Counted from the first letter of the stretch, positions 1 to 5,764 are shown. The stretch: 10,656 nucleotides of DNA from Lachnospiraceae bacterium (GCA_021204285.1 JAJPZP010000118.1:1-10656), one strand, 5' to 3'. Notes: generated by a model not told the origin, from the letters alone. Program-made: numbers and translations.

Positions 1-1
1 C

Positions 2-58
2 TCTGTGAAGACGGAGCCGTATGAGAAGAAGGGGTTTTCGCTGTTTCATAAAAACTAG
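2..58 (+). CDS. C-terminal tail of an unidentified upstream gene (partial)
   Basis: Frame 2 is open from the left edge to a TAG stop at 56-58 and encodes SVKTEPYEKKGFSLFHKN. The other two forward frames close within the first 24 bases. A promoter for the next gene begins only 4 bp after the stop, which fits the end of a rightward gene. Eighteen residues are too few to assign a family, and there is no start in the window. The lysine- and phenylalanine-rich end resembles an ordinary soluble C-terminus. This open frame could be chance. Confidence 0.4.
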   Translation, partial: SVKTEPYEKKGFSLFHKN

Positions 59-61
59 GAC

Positions 62-90
62 TTGCGAAACCGAAAAAATTATTGTATAGT
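62..90 (+). promoter_or_regulatory. Sigma-A-type promoter for the Lrp-family gene
   Basis: A -35 box TTGCGA (62-67) and a -10 box TATAGT (85-90) are separated by exactly 17 bp, with an A-rich spacer. Transcription would start near 97, giving a leader of about 77 nt that contains the hairpin at 115-153. Confidence 0.6.
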
Positions 91-114
91 AGTCACGAAC
101 TGAAAAATGTACAT

Positions 115-153
115 GAAAGGGCATGGAAGAGCGAAAGCGTTCCATGCCTTTTC
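115..153 (+). promoter_or_regulatory. Leader hairpin with GAAA tetraloop, possible attenuator
   Basis: Bases 115-128 pair with 140-153 over 14 bp with one G-U pair. The 11-nt apical part (129-139) can fold further into GC-GAAA-GC, a GNRA tetraloop. An A-run in the left arm faces a T-run (149-152) in the right arm, as in intrinsic terminators, but no extra T-tract follows. The hairpin lies between the predicted promoter and the ribosome-binding site (162-166), so it would be transcribed in the leader of the regulator gene. It could be an attenuator, an mRNA-stability element, or a weak terminator for the upstream gene. Confidence 0.55.
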
Positions 154-173
154 TGATTTACGGAGGAAATACT

Positions 174-623
174 ATGGATGGTATGGATCGCAGTATTTTA
201 AAATGTCTCAGCGAGAATTCCAGACGTTCCGCGACGGAGATCAGCCAGACCGTGCATCTGTCAGTGGCCGCGGTGATCGAGCGTATACGTAAGATGGAGC
301 GTGGCGGGATCATCCGTCAGTACACTGTGATACTGGATCAGCACAAAATCGGAAATGATGTGACGGCTCTGATGGAAGTCTCACTTGAGCATCCCAGGTA
401 TTATGACGGGTTCACAGAGATTGTGAACGCGAATCCGGGCATTGTAGCCTGCGATTATCTGACCGGCGACTATGATTTTATGCTGCGGATACAGACGAAA
501 TCATCGGAGACGCTGGAGCAGATTCACCGGGTTATCAAAAATATCCAGGGAGTTTCGGCCACGAAGACTTATTTCGTATTGAAGGAGGTCAAATGCGGCG
601 CGGCTGCGGCGGACGATGTATAG
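174..623 (+). CDS. Lrp/AsnC family transcriptional regulator
   Basis: The 149-aa product has the length and layout of Lrp/AsnC (feast/famine) regulators. An N-terminal winged helix-turn-helix (about residues 4-50, recognition region near 20-41) is followed by a linker and a C-terminal RAM ligand-binding domain (about 63-140) with the typical GDYDF turn at 98-102. Such proteins form dimers and higher oligomers that bind DNA and sense amino acids. ATG at 174 was chosen because GGAGG (162-166) lies 7 bp upstream; an earlier in-frame ATG at 123 lies inside the leader hairpin and has no ribosome-binding site. A second ATG at 183 is also possible. The gene has its own promoter and is followed 60 bp later by DUF378. 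Its ligand and targets cannot be read from sequence; the aminotransferase 1 kb downstream is a possible target (inference). Confidence 0.9.
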   Translation: MDGMDRSILKCLSENSRRSATEISQTVHLSVAAVIERIRKMERGGIIRQYTVILDQHKIGNDVTALMEVSLEHPRYYDGFTEIVNANPGIVACDYLTGDYDFMLRIQTKSSETLEQIHRVIKNIQGVSATKTYFVLKEVKCGAAAADDV

Positions 624-640
624 CTTCTTTTTCCTCCGGT

Positions 641-661
641 TATACTAGTACAACGTACTAG
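641..661 (+). promoter_or_regulatory. Perfect palindrome overlapping a -10-like box, candidate operator
   Basis: CTAGTAC (645-651) and GTACTAG (655-661) form a perfect 7-bp inverted repeat around AAC. A -10-like TATACT (641-646) overlaps its left end by two bases; no good -35 is seen 16-18 bp upstream. The palindrome ends 8 bp before the ribosome-binding site of the DUF378 gene. A 17-bp dyad here fits the binding site of a dimeric repressor, for example a GntR-type protein, but the regulator is unknown. In RNA it would be a short hairpin near the ribosome-binding site. Confidence 0.45.
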
Positions 662-683
662 ATGTAAAAGGAGGTATACTTTG

Positions 684-884
684 ATGAATAAAGGTTTGGA
701 TTGTTGTGCACTGACCATCGTTATCATCGGAGCCATTAACTGGGGATTGATCGGATTCTTCAGGCTGGATCTTGTTTCATGGCTTTTCGGAAATATGAGC
801 TGGCTGTCCAGGATTATCTACGCCCTGGTCGGAATCTGTGGTCTGTACCTGATTTCGTTCTATGGCCGGATTTCCAGGGACTGA
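684..884 (+). CDS. Small DUF378 membrane protein
   Basis: The 66-aa product matches the DUF378 family (YuzA-like small membrane proteins of unknown function). The family hallmark of a hydrophobic stretch with N-W-G-L is present as IIGAINWGLIGFFRLDLV (residues 14-31). Two membrane segments are predicted at about residues 7-27 and 41-60, separated by a short loop with an LSR motif, and a basic tail (GRISRD) follows. ATG 684 is preferred because GGAGG (670-674) is 9 bp upstream; an in-frame TTG at 681 is a possible alternative. No transporter or enzyme motif is present. The gene stands between the Lrp regulator and an HD hydrolase that has its own promoter just after the DUF378 stop, so it is probably monocistronic or the tail of the Lrp transcript. 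Confidence 0.85.
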   Translation: MNKGLDCCALTIVIIGAINWGLIGFFRLDLVSWLFGNMSWLSRIIYALVGICGLYLISFYGRISRD

Positions 885-894
885 AAAGAATTAA

Positions 895-923
895 TTGCCA
901 TTTTGCAGCGTCTGTGCTATACT
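895..923 (+). promoter_or_regulatory. Extended -10 promoter for the HD hydrolase gene
   Basis: TTGCCA (895-900) and TATACT (918-923) are spaced by 17 bp, and TG at 915-916 makes an extended -10. It starts 10 bp after the DUF378 stop codon. Predicted transcription start is near 930, about 27 nt before the GTG start. Confidence 0.7.
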
Positions 924-956
924 CGACTCACTGGCGGGTTTCAATAAGGGTGACGG

Positions 957-1580
957 GTGCTTGCAAATATGAAAATTGAGATGACAGAGGAAATCGACCG
1001 CATGCTTTCCGGCAGCAGGCTGCCGCTTTATGAGAAGGCGGTCGTCTTTGCGGCTACAGCGCATCAGAGAACGACGCGGAAGGGAAGCCGGATTCCTTAC
1101 CTGACGCATCCGGTTGAGGCGGCGGCGATTGTTGCCGAGCTGACCGACGATGAGGAGCTGATTGCGGCTGCAGTGCTGCACGATGTGGTGGAGGATACCG
1201 ATATCACATTGCCGATGATTGAACAGTACTTCGGGAAGCGGGTCGCGTACTATGTCGGCTGCGAGACGGAGAATAAGCGACGGGATCTCCCTCCGGAGAG
1301 CACCTGGGAGCTTCGCAAGCAGGAGATGATCACCTATCTGCGGGAAAAGGCTGACCGGGGCGCGAAGATGCTGGCGCTGGCCGATAAACTCTCAAATCTT
1401 CGTTCCATTGAGCGGGATACACGGAAGATCGGAGATCGTGTGTGGGAGCGCTTCAATCAGAAGGACAAGGCAAAGCATGCCTGGCTGTACCGGCAGATCG
1501 CGGAGGCGCTGCGGGATCTCGATGAGTATCCGGCCTGGATAGAATACGACGGACTGGTGAAGGCAGTATTTGAAGAGTGA
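957..1580 (+). CDS. Stand-alone HD hydrolase, RelA/SpoT hydrolase-domain-like
   Basis: The 207-aa product carries the HD-domain signature of (p)ppGpp hydrolases: H36 in an AHQ motif, H51 in THP, H75-D76 followed by E79-D80 in LHDVVEDTD, and D143 in LADKLSNLR. These residues would hold the metal ion and attack the 3'-pyrophosphate of (p)ppGpp. The order and spacing resemble the single-domain MESH1/small alarmone hydrolase group. No synthetase, TGS or ACT domain is present; full RelA/SpoT proteins are over 700 aa. The GTG at 957 was chosen because AAGGG (946-950) lies 6 bp upstream; ATG 969 is too far from it, though a start there would lose only four residues. The gene has its own strong promoter. 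The alarmone-hydrolase role is inferred from motifs; other nucleotide pyrophosphate substrates, such as NADPH for MESH1, are possible. Confidence 0.82.
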   Translation: MLANMKIEMTEEIDRMLSGSRLPLYEKAVVFAATAHQRTTRKGSRIPYLTHPVEAAAIVAELTDDEELIAAAVLHDVVEDTDITLPMIEQYFGKRVAYYVGCETENKRRDLPPESTWELRKQEMITYLREKADRGAKMLALADKLSNLRSIERDTRKIGDRVWERFNQKDKAKHAWLYRQIAEALRDLDEYPAWIEYDGLVKAVFEE

Positions 1581-1585
1581 GTTTA

Positions 1586-1626
1586 GCGAGGAGGCTGTAT
1601 GATCTGTATACAGTCTCTCGCTTTGT
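1586..1626 (+). terminator. Interrupted hairpin after the HD gene, weak terminator candidate
   Basis: GCGAG (1586-1590) pairs with CTCGC (1617-1621), and CTGTAT (1595-1600) with ATACAG (1608-1613), separated by an internal loop of GAGG against TCT. The apical loop is 7 nt. The stem is followed by TTTGT, a short T-run, so termination would be weak. It begins 6 bp after the HD-hydrolase stop and 66 bp before the aminotransferase start. Confidence 0.4.
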
Positions 1627-1686
1627 AATAGAGTGAACGATAAAAATAAATTTTCGTTTACCATAAGCAGAAGGAGGAGACGTAGG

Positions 1687-2973
1687 ATGAAACCGTATTG
1701 CGAGATGAGCAGGGAAGAACTGCTGGCACTGGAAAAAGAGCTGACGCTTCAGTATGAGGAAGCAAAAGGAAAGGGACTGAAGCTCGATATGTCGAGAGGG
1801 AAGCCTGCACCTGCACAGCTGGATATGACGATGCCGATGATGGATATTTTCAACAGCAGTTTTGATATGACGGACGAGGCAGGGGTAGATGTGAGAAACT
1901 ACGGATGCCTTGAGGGTATCGTAGGTGCCCGGCGTCTGCTCGGCGAGATGCTCGGCGTGGATGCACAGCACGTGATCGTGTTTGGCACCGCCAGCCTGAA
2001 TGTGATGTATGATACGGTTTCCCGTTCTGTGACACACGGTGTCATGGGCAGCACGCCCTGGTGCCGGCTCGACAAGGTAAAATTTCTGTGCCCCGCGCCC
2101 GGTTATGATCGCCATTTCTCGATCACGGAACACTTCGGTATTGAGATGATCACGATCCCGATGCAGGAAGACGGGCCGGACATGGATCTGGTGGAGGAAT
2201 ATGTGAAGGATCCGGCGGTAAAAGGCATCTGGTGTGTGCCGATGTACACAAACCCGCTCGGAATTACATACTCGGAGGAAGTCTGCCGCCGGATGGCGCA
2301 TCTTGCGCCTGCCGCGGAGGATTTCCGGATCTACTGGGACAACGCCTACTGTGTCCATCACCTCTATGAGGACCGGCAGGATACACTTCCGGAGATGCTC
2401 GCGCTCTGTCGTGAGGCAGGAAACGAAGATATCGTGCTGGAATTTGCATCCACCTCAAAGATCAGCTTTGCAGGCGCCGGGATCAGCTGCATCGCCGCTT
2501 CCATCGGAAATCTGGAATGGGTGAAAGACTCCATGACTTACCAGATTATCAGCCACGACAAGATCAATCAGCTGCGTCATGTGCTGTATTTCAAGAATCT
2601 TGACGGCATCAAAGCGCATATGAGAAAGCACGCCGATATTCTGCGCCCGAAGTTTGAGCTGGTGCTGGAGACGCTGGAGCGCGAGCTCGGCGGTCTCGGC
2701 ATCGGAACCTGGACGAAACCCCTGGGCGGCTACTTCATCTCATTCAATGCCATGGATGGCTGCGCGAAGGCGATCGTTGCAAAATGCAAAGAAGCCGGCA
2801 TCACCCTGACCGGAGCCGGTGCGACCTACCCCTACGGAAAAGACCCGCACGACAGCAACATCCGCATCGCCCCCTCCTACCCGAACCTGGAGGAGCTGAA
2901 GATCACGGCGGAACTCTTCGTCCTGTGCGTCAAACTGGTAAGCGTGGAAAAACTGCTGGAGACTGCGAAATAA
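1687..2973 (+). CDS. PLP-dependent aminotransferase, class I, MocR-type/aspartate aminotransferase-like
   Basis: The 428-aa product is a fold-type I PLP enzyme of the group Pfam calls Aminotran_MocR, which includes the aspartate aminotransferase AspT of Corynebacterium. It lacks the DNA-binding domain of true MocR regulators. Expected active-site residues are visible: N189 in PMYTNPLG, D218 in YWDNAYC (binds the pyridine nitrogen), the PLP-lysine K258 in STSKISFAGAG, and R393 in NIRIAPSYP (binds the substrate carboxylate). The likely reaction is amino transfer between aspartate or a related amino acid and 2-oxoglutarate; exact substrate is not certain. ATG 1687 follows GGAGG (1673-1677) by 9 bp; an upstream in-frame ATG at 1633 would add an arginine-rich leader and has no ribosome-binding site. 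The weak hairpin upstream suggests a separate transcript, but no convincing promoter was found between 1622 and 1670. Confidence 0.88.
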   Translation: MKPYCEMSREELLALEKELTLQYEEAKGKGLKLDMSRGKPAPAQLDMTMPMMDIFNSSFDMTDEAGVDVRNYGCLEGIVGARRLLGEMLGVDAQHVIVFGTASLNVMYDTVSRSVTHGVMGSTPWCRLDKVKFLCPAPGYDRHFSITEHFGIEMITIPMQEDGPDMDLVEEYVKDPAVKGIWCVPMYTNPLGITYSEEVCRRMAHLAPAAEDFRIYWDNAYCVHHLYEDRQDTLPEMLALCREAGNEDIVLEFASTSKISFAGAGISCIAASIGNLEWVKDSMTYQIISHDKINQLRHVLYFKNLDGIKAHMRKHADILRPKFELVLETLERELGGLGIGTWTKPLGGYFISFNAMDGCAKAIVAKCKEAGITLTGAGATYPYGKDPHDSNIRIAPSYPNLEELKITAELFVLCVKLVSVEKLLETAK

Positions 2974-3002
2974 GAGAAGTTTGTATGGGGCCTTTGATGT
3001 GA

Positions 3003-3170
3003 CAAAGGGACGCGGTTCCCGACCGATATATGCATTCGGACTCGCTTTCGCTCAGGGGGAGGACGCAGCGGTACTAGGCTCAATCTTCGCTTTCAGCTCG
3101 ATTTCGCCAAGAACCGGTGCCTCCCCGATGGTCCGTATGCATATATCGGTCGGGGAACGCTATGCTATGG
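3003..3170 (+). repeat. Structured 168-bp repeat element, copy 1
   Basis: This element begins with CAAAGGGACGCG and ends with CGCTATGCTATGG. It is a long imperfect palindrome: 3018-3035 pairs with 3137-3154 (18 bp), then after one T-T mismatch 3037-3041 pairs with 3131-3135, then GGGGAGG (3056-3062) with CCTCCCC (3120-3126), then CGGT (3069-3072) with ACCG (3113-3116), and an inner GGC..AATC/GATT..GCC stem around 3077-3108. An asymmetric loop (3042-3055) on the left side holds CGCTTTCGCTCAG. A second copy lies inverted at 3380-3547. It has no convincing protein-coding content. It could be a non-autonomous mobile element (MITE-like) or a structured RNA; it starts 30 bp after the aminotransferase stop. 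Confidence 0.75.
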
Positions 3171-3346
3171 CCGATGTACAAGTGTCTGTAAAACACTACT
3201 TCTACATTCAAAAATCCAACAAGTCCATATAAAAGCATCCGATGCAAACACATCTTCTCGGATGTTGCATATTATGGCGAACAGACAGATGACAATATGG
3301 CAGATGACCCTGACTCCTGATTTCTATAGCAATTAAACCAAAGGCT
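3171..3346. other. Non-coding spacer between the inverted repeats, with small hairpins
   Basis: No gene is supported here. AGTGT (3181-3185) pairs with ACACT (3193-3197). CATCCGA (3236-3242) can pair with TCGGATG (3258-3264), and ATGCAA (3242-3247) with TTGCAT (3265-3270); these two stems interleave, giving a possible pseudoknot or alternative folds. A 20-codon open frame from ATG 3274 to TAA 3336 (MANRQMTIWQMTLTPDFYSN) has no ribosome-binding site. GACTCCT (3312-3318) pairs with AGGAGTC (3362-3368) in the next repeat unit. The string TATGGC occurs twice here and also at the repeat-unit junctions, which suggests the spacer belongs to the repeat cluster. Confidence 0.5.
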
Positions 3347-3379
3347 TATAGCGTAGCGGAAAGGAGTCCTGCCATTAGA
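3347..3379 (-). repeat. Short tandem unit sharing the element's end motifs
   Basis: Read on the minus strand, this 33-bp unit starts with TAATGGCAGGAC and ends with CCGCTACGCTATA, the same end motif as the 168-bp copy that adjoins it. It looks like a remnant whose interior has been lost, or a minimal unit of the same repeat family. Confidence 0.45.
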
Positions 3380-3547
3380 CATAGCGTAGCGCCCCTGCCG
3401 GCATGTACATACGGACCATTGGGGAGGCGTCGGTTCTTAGTGAAGTCAAGCCGTCAGGCGCAGACTGAACTTAGAACCGCTACGTCCTCCCCCTGAGCGA
3501 GAGCGGGTCCGAATGTACATACCGGCAAAGGGACGCGTCCCTTTGCC
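3380..3547 (-). repeat. Structured 168-bp repeat element, copy 2 (inverted)
   Basis: On the minus strand it runs from GGCAAAGGGACGCG to CGCTACGCTATG and matches copy 1 in two blocks: one with CGGAC, the CGCT-TCGCTCAG loop and GGGGGAGGACG; the other with AAGAACCG, GCCTCCCC and ATGGTCCG. Stems are 3397-3410 with 3513-3526 (14 bp, one wobble), 3412-3417 with 3506-3511, GGGGAGG (3421-3427) with CCTCCCC (3486-3492), and CGGTTCT with AGAACCG. The outer and inner stem sequences differ from copy 1 but still pair. The right end contains a perfect 24-bp palindrome (3524-3547). The element ends 57 bp from the stop of the DUF815 gene, which is transcribed towards it. Confidence 0.75.
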
Positions 3548-3587
3548 ATAGTATAGCGGTAGCCGACAGCCGCGTCTCTTTGCCATA
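3548..3587 (-). repeat. Short 40-bp unit with both element ends and no interior
   Basis: On the minus strand it begins TATGGCAAAGAGACGCG, nearly identical to the start of copy 2, and ends CCGCTATACTAT, like its other end, with only about 10 bp between. It directly abuts copy 2, so the two are in tandem. It is best read as an internal deletion derivative or a minimal unit of the same family. Confidence 0.5.
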
Positions 3588-3603
3588 ACCTTTCTGTGGC
3601 CAT

Positions 3604-4908
3604 TCAGCCCATCCCTGCCATGTAATTGATGAACTGCTGCGCCGTCCGCCCGGAGATCCCGCCGTGACTGAGCTCCCATTTGTTGGCTTCGGCGCACAGC
3701 TCCTCATCGGAGCAGGTGATCGACGGATAGCGTTTCCGCAGCTCCTTTACGATCGTGAAATATTCCTTCGGCGTCGGTTTGCCATAGTAGATCGTTACGC
3801 CGAAGCGGGCGACGAGTGACAGCTTCTCCTGCATCGTGTCGGAGCGGTGCATGCCGTTCTCGTTCTCCATATCATTGCGGTCGTTCCAGCTCTCCTTGAT
3901 CAGGTGGCGCCGGTTTGAAGTGGCGTAGATCAGGACATTGTCCGGCTTCGTCTCCATGCCGCCTTCAATAATCGCCTTCAGGTATTTGTATTCGATTTCG
4001 AAGTCCTCAAAAGACAGATCGTCCATATAGATAATGAAGCGATAGTTCCGGTTCTTGACCTGCGCGATGATATTCGACAGATCCTGGAACTGATGCTTGT
4101 AGATCTCGATCATTCGCAGACCCTGGTCGTAGTATTCATTCAGGAGCGCCTTGATGCTTGTTGACTTGCCGGTTCCGGCGTCGCCGCAGAGCAGCACATT
4201 GTTGCAGGGCAGCCCTTTGATAAAAGCTTCCGTGTTATCGATTAATTTCTTTTTCTGAATTTCATAGCCGATCAGATCGCTTAAGACCACGCGGTCTGTA
4301 TTGTTGATCGGAAGGAACTCCACGCCATTTTCGAGGTGTCGGATGCGGAAGGCCCGGTTCAGGCCGAACATGCCAACGCCGTAAGCCGCGTAAAAATCGG
4401 TGATGATATCGAAAATCTCATTTTCATCCTTCGCCTGTTCGATCTTTTCACTGATTGCCTGTACCTTTTCACTGACATTGCGGTTGTACATGCGCTCCTT
4501 CTTCGGGATTGCGCGGTAGTGGCAGACGGTTGTGAAGCAGTCGATGCCGAGCGCCTCCTCAATCGGAGCGAAATCAAAGTCGAAGAGCCTTTTGAAGACG
4601 GCGAAATCTCCCTTCGCGAAGTGATTGACCGTGCCGTCGTTCGCGCCGACCTTCTCGCTTGTCATGCTGAAAGAATTTTCATTTGTCAGCAGGATAAAGG
4701 TCAGATAGTTGTGCCACAGATTTTTGTCGAAACCGTACAGGGTCGACAAATCGAGCAGCGCTTTCATCTGTTCATAGATACGTGTGGTCAGCTCTGCGTT
4801 GCTCGCCCGTTTCAGTTCGAAGTCCTCAAAGATGCCGGAGAGCTTCAGCAGAATACTGTTCTCCCCGAGGTCGCGGTATAAGATTAATTTTGCTGTTTCT
4901 CTGTACAT
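3604..4908 (-). CDS. DUF815 family AAA+ ATPase
   Basis: The 434-aa product matches the DUF815 group of predicted AAA+ ATPases. The P-loop is GDAGTGKST (residues 242-250, K248). Walker B is FIIYMDD (291-297). A sensor-1-like asparagine is N332 in YATSN, and GGISGRTAQQF near 416-426 is a likely sensor-2 region (R421). The first 200 residues, helical and without a recognised motif, may bind a partner. It should hydrolyse ATP in the cytoplasm to remodel an unknown target; no physiological role is established to my knowledge. It follows uppP by 9 bp, and the uppP TAG stop overlaps the AGGAG ribosome-binding site of this gene, so the two are surely co-transcribed and perhaps translationally coupled. 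No terminator with a T-tract is seen after it; leftward transcription would run into the repeat cluster. Confidence 0.9.
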   Translation of the reverse strand: MYRETAKLILYRDLGENSILLKLSGIFEDFELKRASNAELTTRIYEQMKALLDLSTLYGFDKNLWHNYLTFILLTNENSFSMTSEKVGANDGTVNHFAKGDFAVFKRLFDFDFAPIEEALGIDCFTTVCHYRAIPKKERMYNRNVSEKVQAISEKIEQAKDENEIFDIITDFYAAYGVGMFGLNRAFRIRHLENGVEFLPINNTDRVVLSDLIGYEIQKKKLIDNTEAFIKGLPCNNVLLCGDAGTGKSTSIKALLNEYYDQGLRMIEIYKHQFQDLSNIIAQVKNRNYRFIIYMDDLSFEDFEIEYKYLKAIIEGGMETKPDNVLIYATSNRRHLIKESWNDRNDMENENGMHRSDTMQEKLSLVARFGVTIYYGKPTPKEYFTIVKELRKRYPSITCSDEELCAEANKWELSHGGISGRTAQQFINYMAGMG

Positions 4909-4917
4909 ATTTTTCTC

Positions 4918-5730
4918 CTATCCCAGTATCAGGAAATATCCCAGGACGAGAATACCGAGGACGATGCGGTAGACGCCGAAGGAAATAAAGTTGTGCTTCC
5001 GGATGTAGCCCATCAGGAAGCGGATCGAGAAGATCGAGACCAGGAAGGCGGTGATCATGCCGACGAGCAGGACTGCGATCTCATAGCCGGTAAATACCAG
5101 GCCGAATTTCAGAATTTTCAGAAGGCTGGCTCCGAACATCACCGGGATGGCGAGAAAGAAACTGAACTCCGCCGCTACGCCCCGCGATGTACCGAGCAGG
5201 ATGCCGCCGAGAATCGTGGCTCCTGAACGCGAAGTGCCGGGGATCAGCGCCAGTACCTGAAAGACTCCGATGCCGAAGGCAACGGACCAGGGCAGCTGTT
5301 CAAGCGATTTATAGCGCCGCTTCGGGCGATGGTTTTCGACGACGATGAACAGGACGCCGTAGACGATCAGCATGACGGCTACCGTTACATAATTGTAGAA
5401 GGCCGCGTCGATCGCGTCGTCAAACAGAAGTCCGATCACCGCCGCGGGCAGCGCAGCTACCAGCACCTTGAACCAGAGAATCCAGGTATCTCTCTTAATC
5501 CAGCCGTTTTTCGGGGAGCAGAGAGGCCAGAGTTTCTGAAAATACAGGACGACGACGGCCAGAATCGCACCGAGCTGGATGACGACGCGGAACATCTCCA
5601 TAAACTCTTCTGATACATTGAGCTGGATGAATTCCTCCACGAGGATCATGTGTCCGGTGCTGGAAATGGGAAGCCACTCCGTGATTCCTTCCACAATTCC
5701 CAGGATAATGACCTTTAAAAATTCCAACAT
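4918..5730 (-). CDS. uppP: Undecaprenyl-diphosphate phosphatase (BacA type)
   Basis: The 270-aa product is an integral membrane enzyme that removes a phosphate from undecaprenyl diphosphate, recycling the lipid carrier for peptidoglycan and surface polysaccharides; it can confer bacitracin resistance. Both family signatures are present: [14 protein letters not shown] (residues 14-27, with E14, E18 and H27) and PGTSRSG (164-170, with R168). About eight hydrophobic segments fill the chain, and the length is typical of the family. ATG 5730 was chosen because the protein then begins [15 protein letters not shown], as in homologues, and AAAGGAG lies about 10 bp upstream; a longer frame up to 5793 would reach into the promoter. 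It is the first gene of an operon with the DUF815 ATPase and is driven by the promoter at 5765-5793. Confidence 0.95.
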   Translation of the reverse strand: MLEFLKVIILGIVEGITEWLPISSTGHMILVEEFIQLNVSEEFMEMFRVVIQLGAILAVVVLYFQKLWPLCSPKNGWIKRDTWILWFKVLVAALPAAVIGLLFDDAIDAAFYNYVTVAVMLIVYGVLFIVVENHRPKRRYKSLEQLPWSVAFGIGVFQVLALIPGTSRSGATILGGILLGTSRGVAAEFSFFLAIPVMFGASLLKILKFGLVFTGYEIAVLLVGMITAFLVSIFSIRFLMGYIRKHNFISFGVYRIVLGILVLGYFLILG

Positions 5731-5764
5731 CTGTAAAATCTCCTTTGCCAGAAAATACATACTC

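Noticed and set aside
123..173. Upstream ATG giving a 166-residue version of the Lrp-family protein
   Set aside because: The start lies within the leader hairpin without a ribosome-binding site, while ATG 174 has GGAGG at good spacing and gives the usual family length.
1633..1686. N-terminal extension of the aminotransferase with a six-arginine run
   Set aside because: The arginines come from translating the AAGGAGGAGA ribosome-binding region; ATG 1687 is the natural start.
1453..2361. Minus-strand open frame of 302 codons over the HD-hydrolase end and aminotransferase
   Set aside because: It is antisense to two well-supported genes, rich in His/Arg/Cys as expected of a shadow frame, and has no family motif.
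2981..3232. Plus-strand open frame of 83 codons across repeat copy 1
   Set aside because: It is made almost wholly of the palindromic repeat; the pairing constraint, not coding, explains the sequence. Copy 2 does not preserve the frame.
3003..3587. CRISPR array or IS element with transposase
   Set aside because: The repeats are few, of unequal length and self-palindromic, with no regular spacers, and no transposase or cas gene lies in the window.
3446..3697. Minus-strand open frame of 83 codons running from the DUF815 gene end into repeat copy 2
   Set aside because: Out of frame with the ATPase and continued only by chance through the repeat; Arg/Gly/Ser-rich low-complexity product.
4336..4881. 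Plus-strand open frame of 181 codons within the DUF815 gene
   Set aside because: Antisense to the ATPase gene and without a recognised domain or ribosome-binding site.
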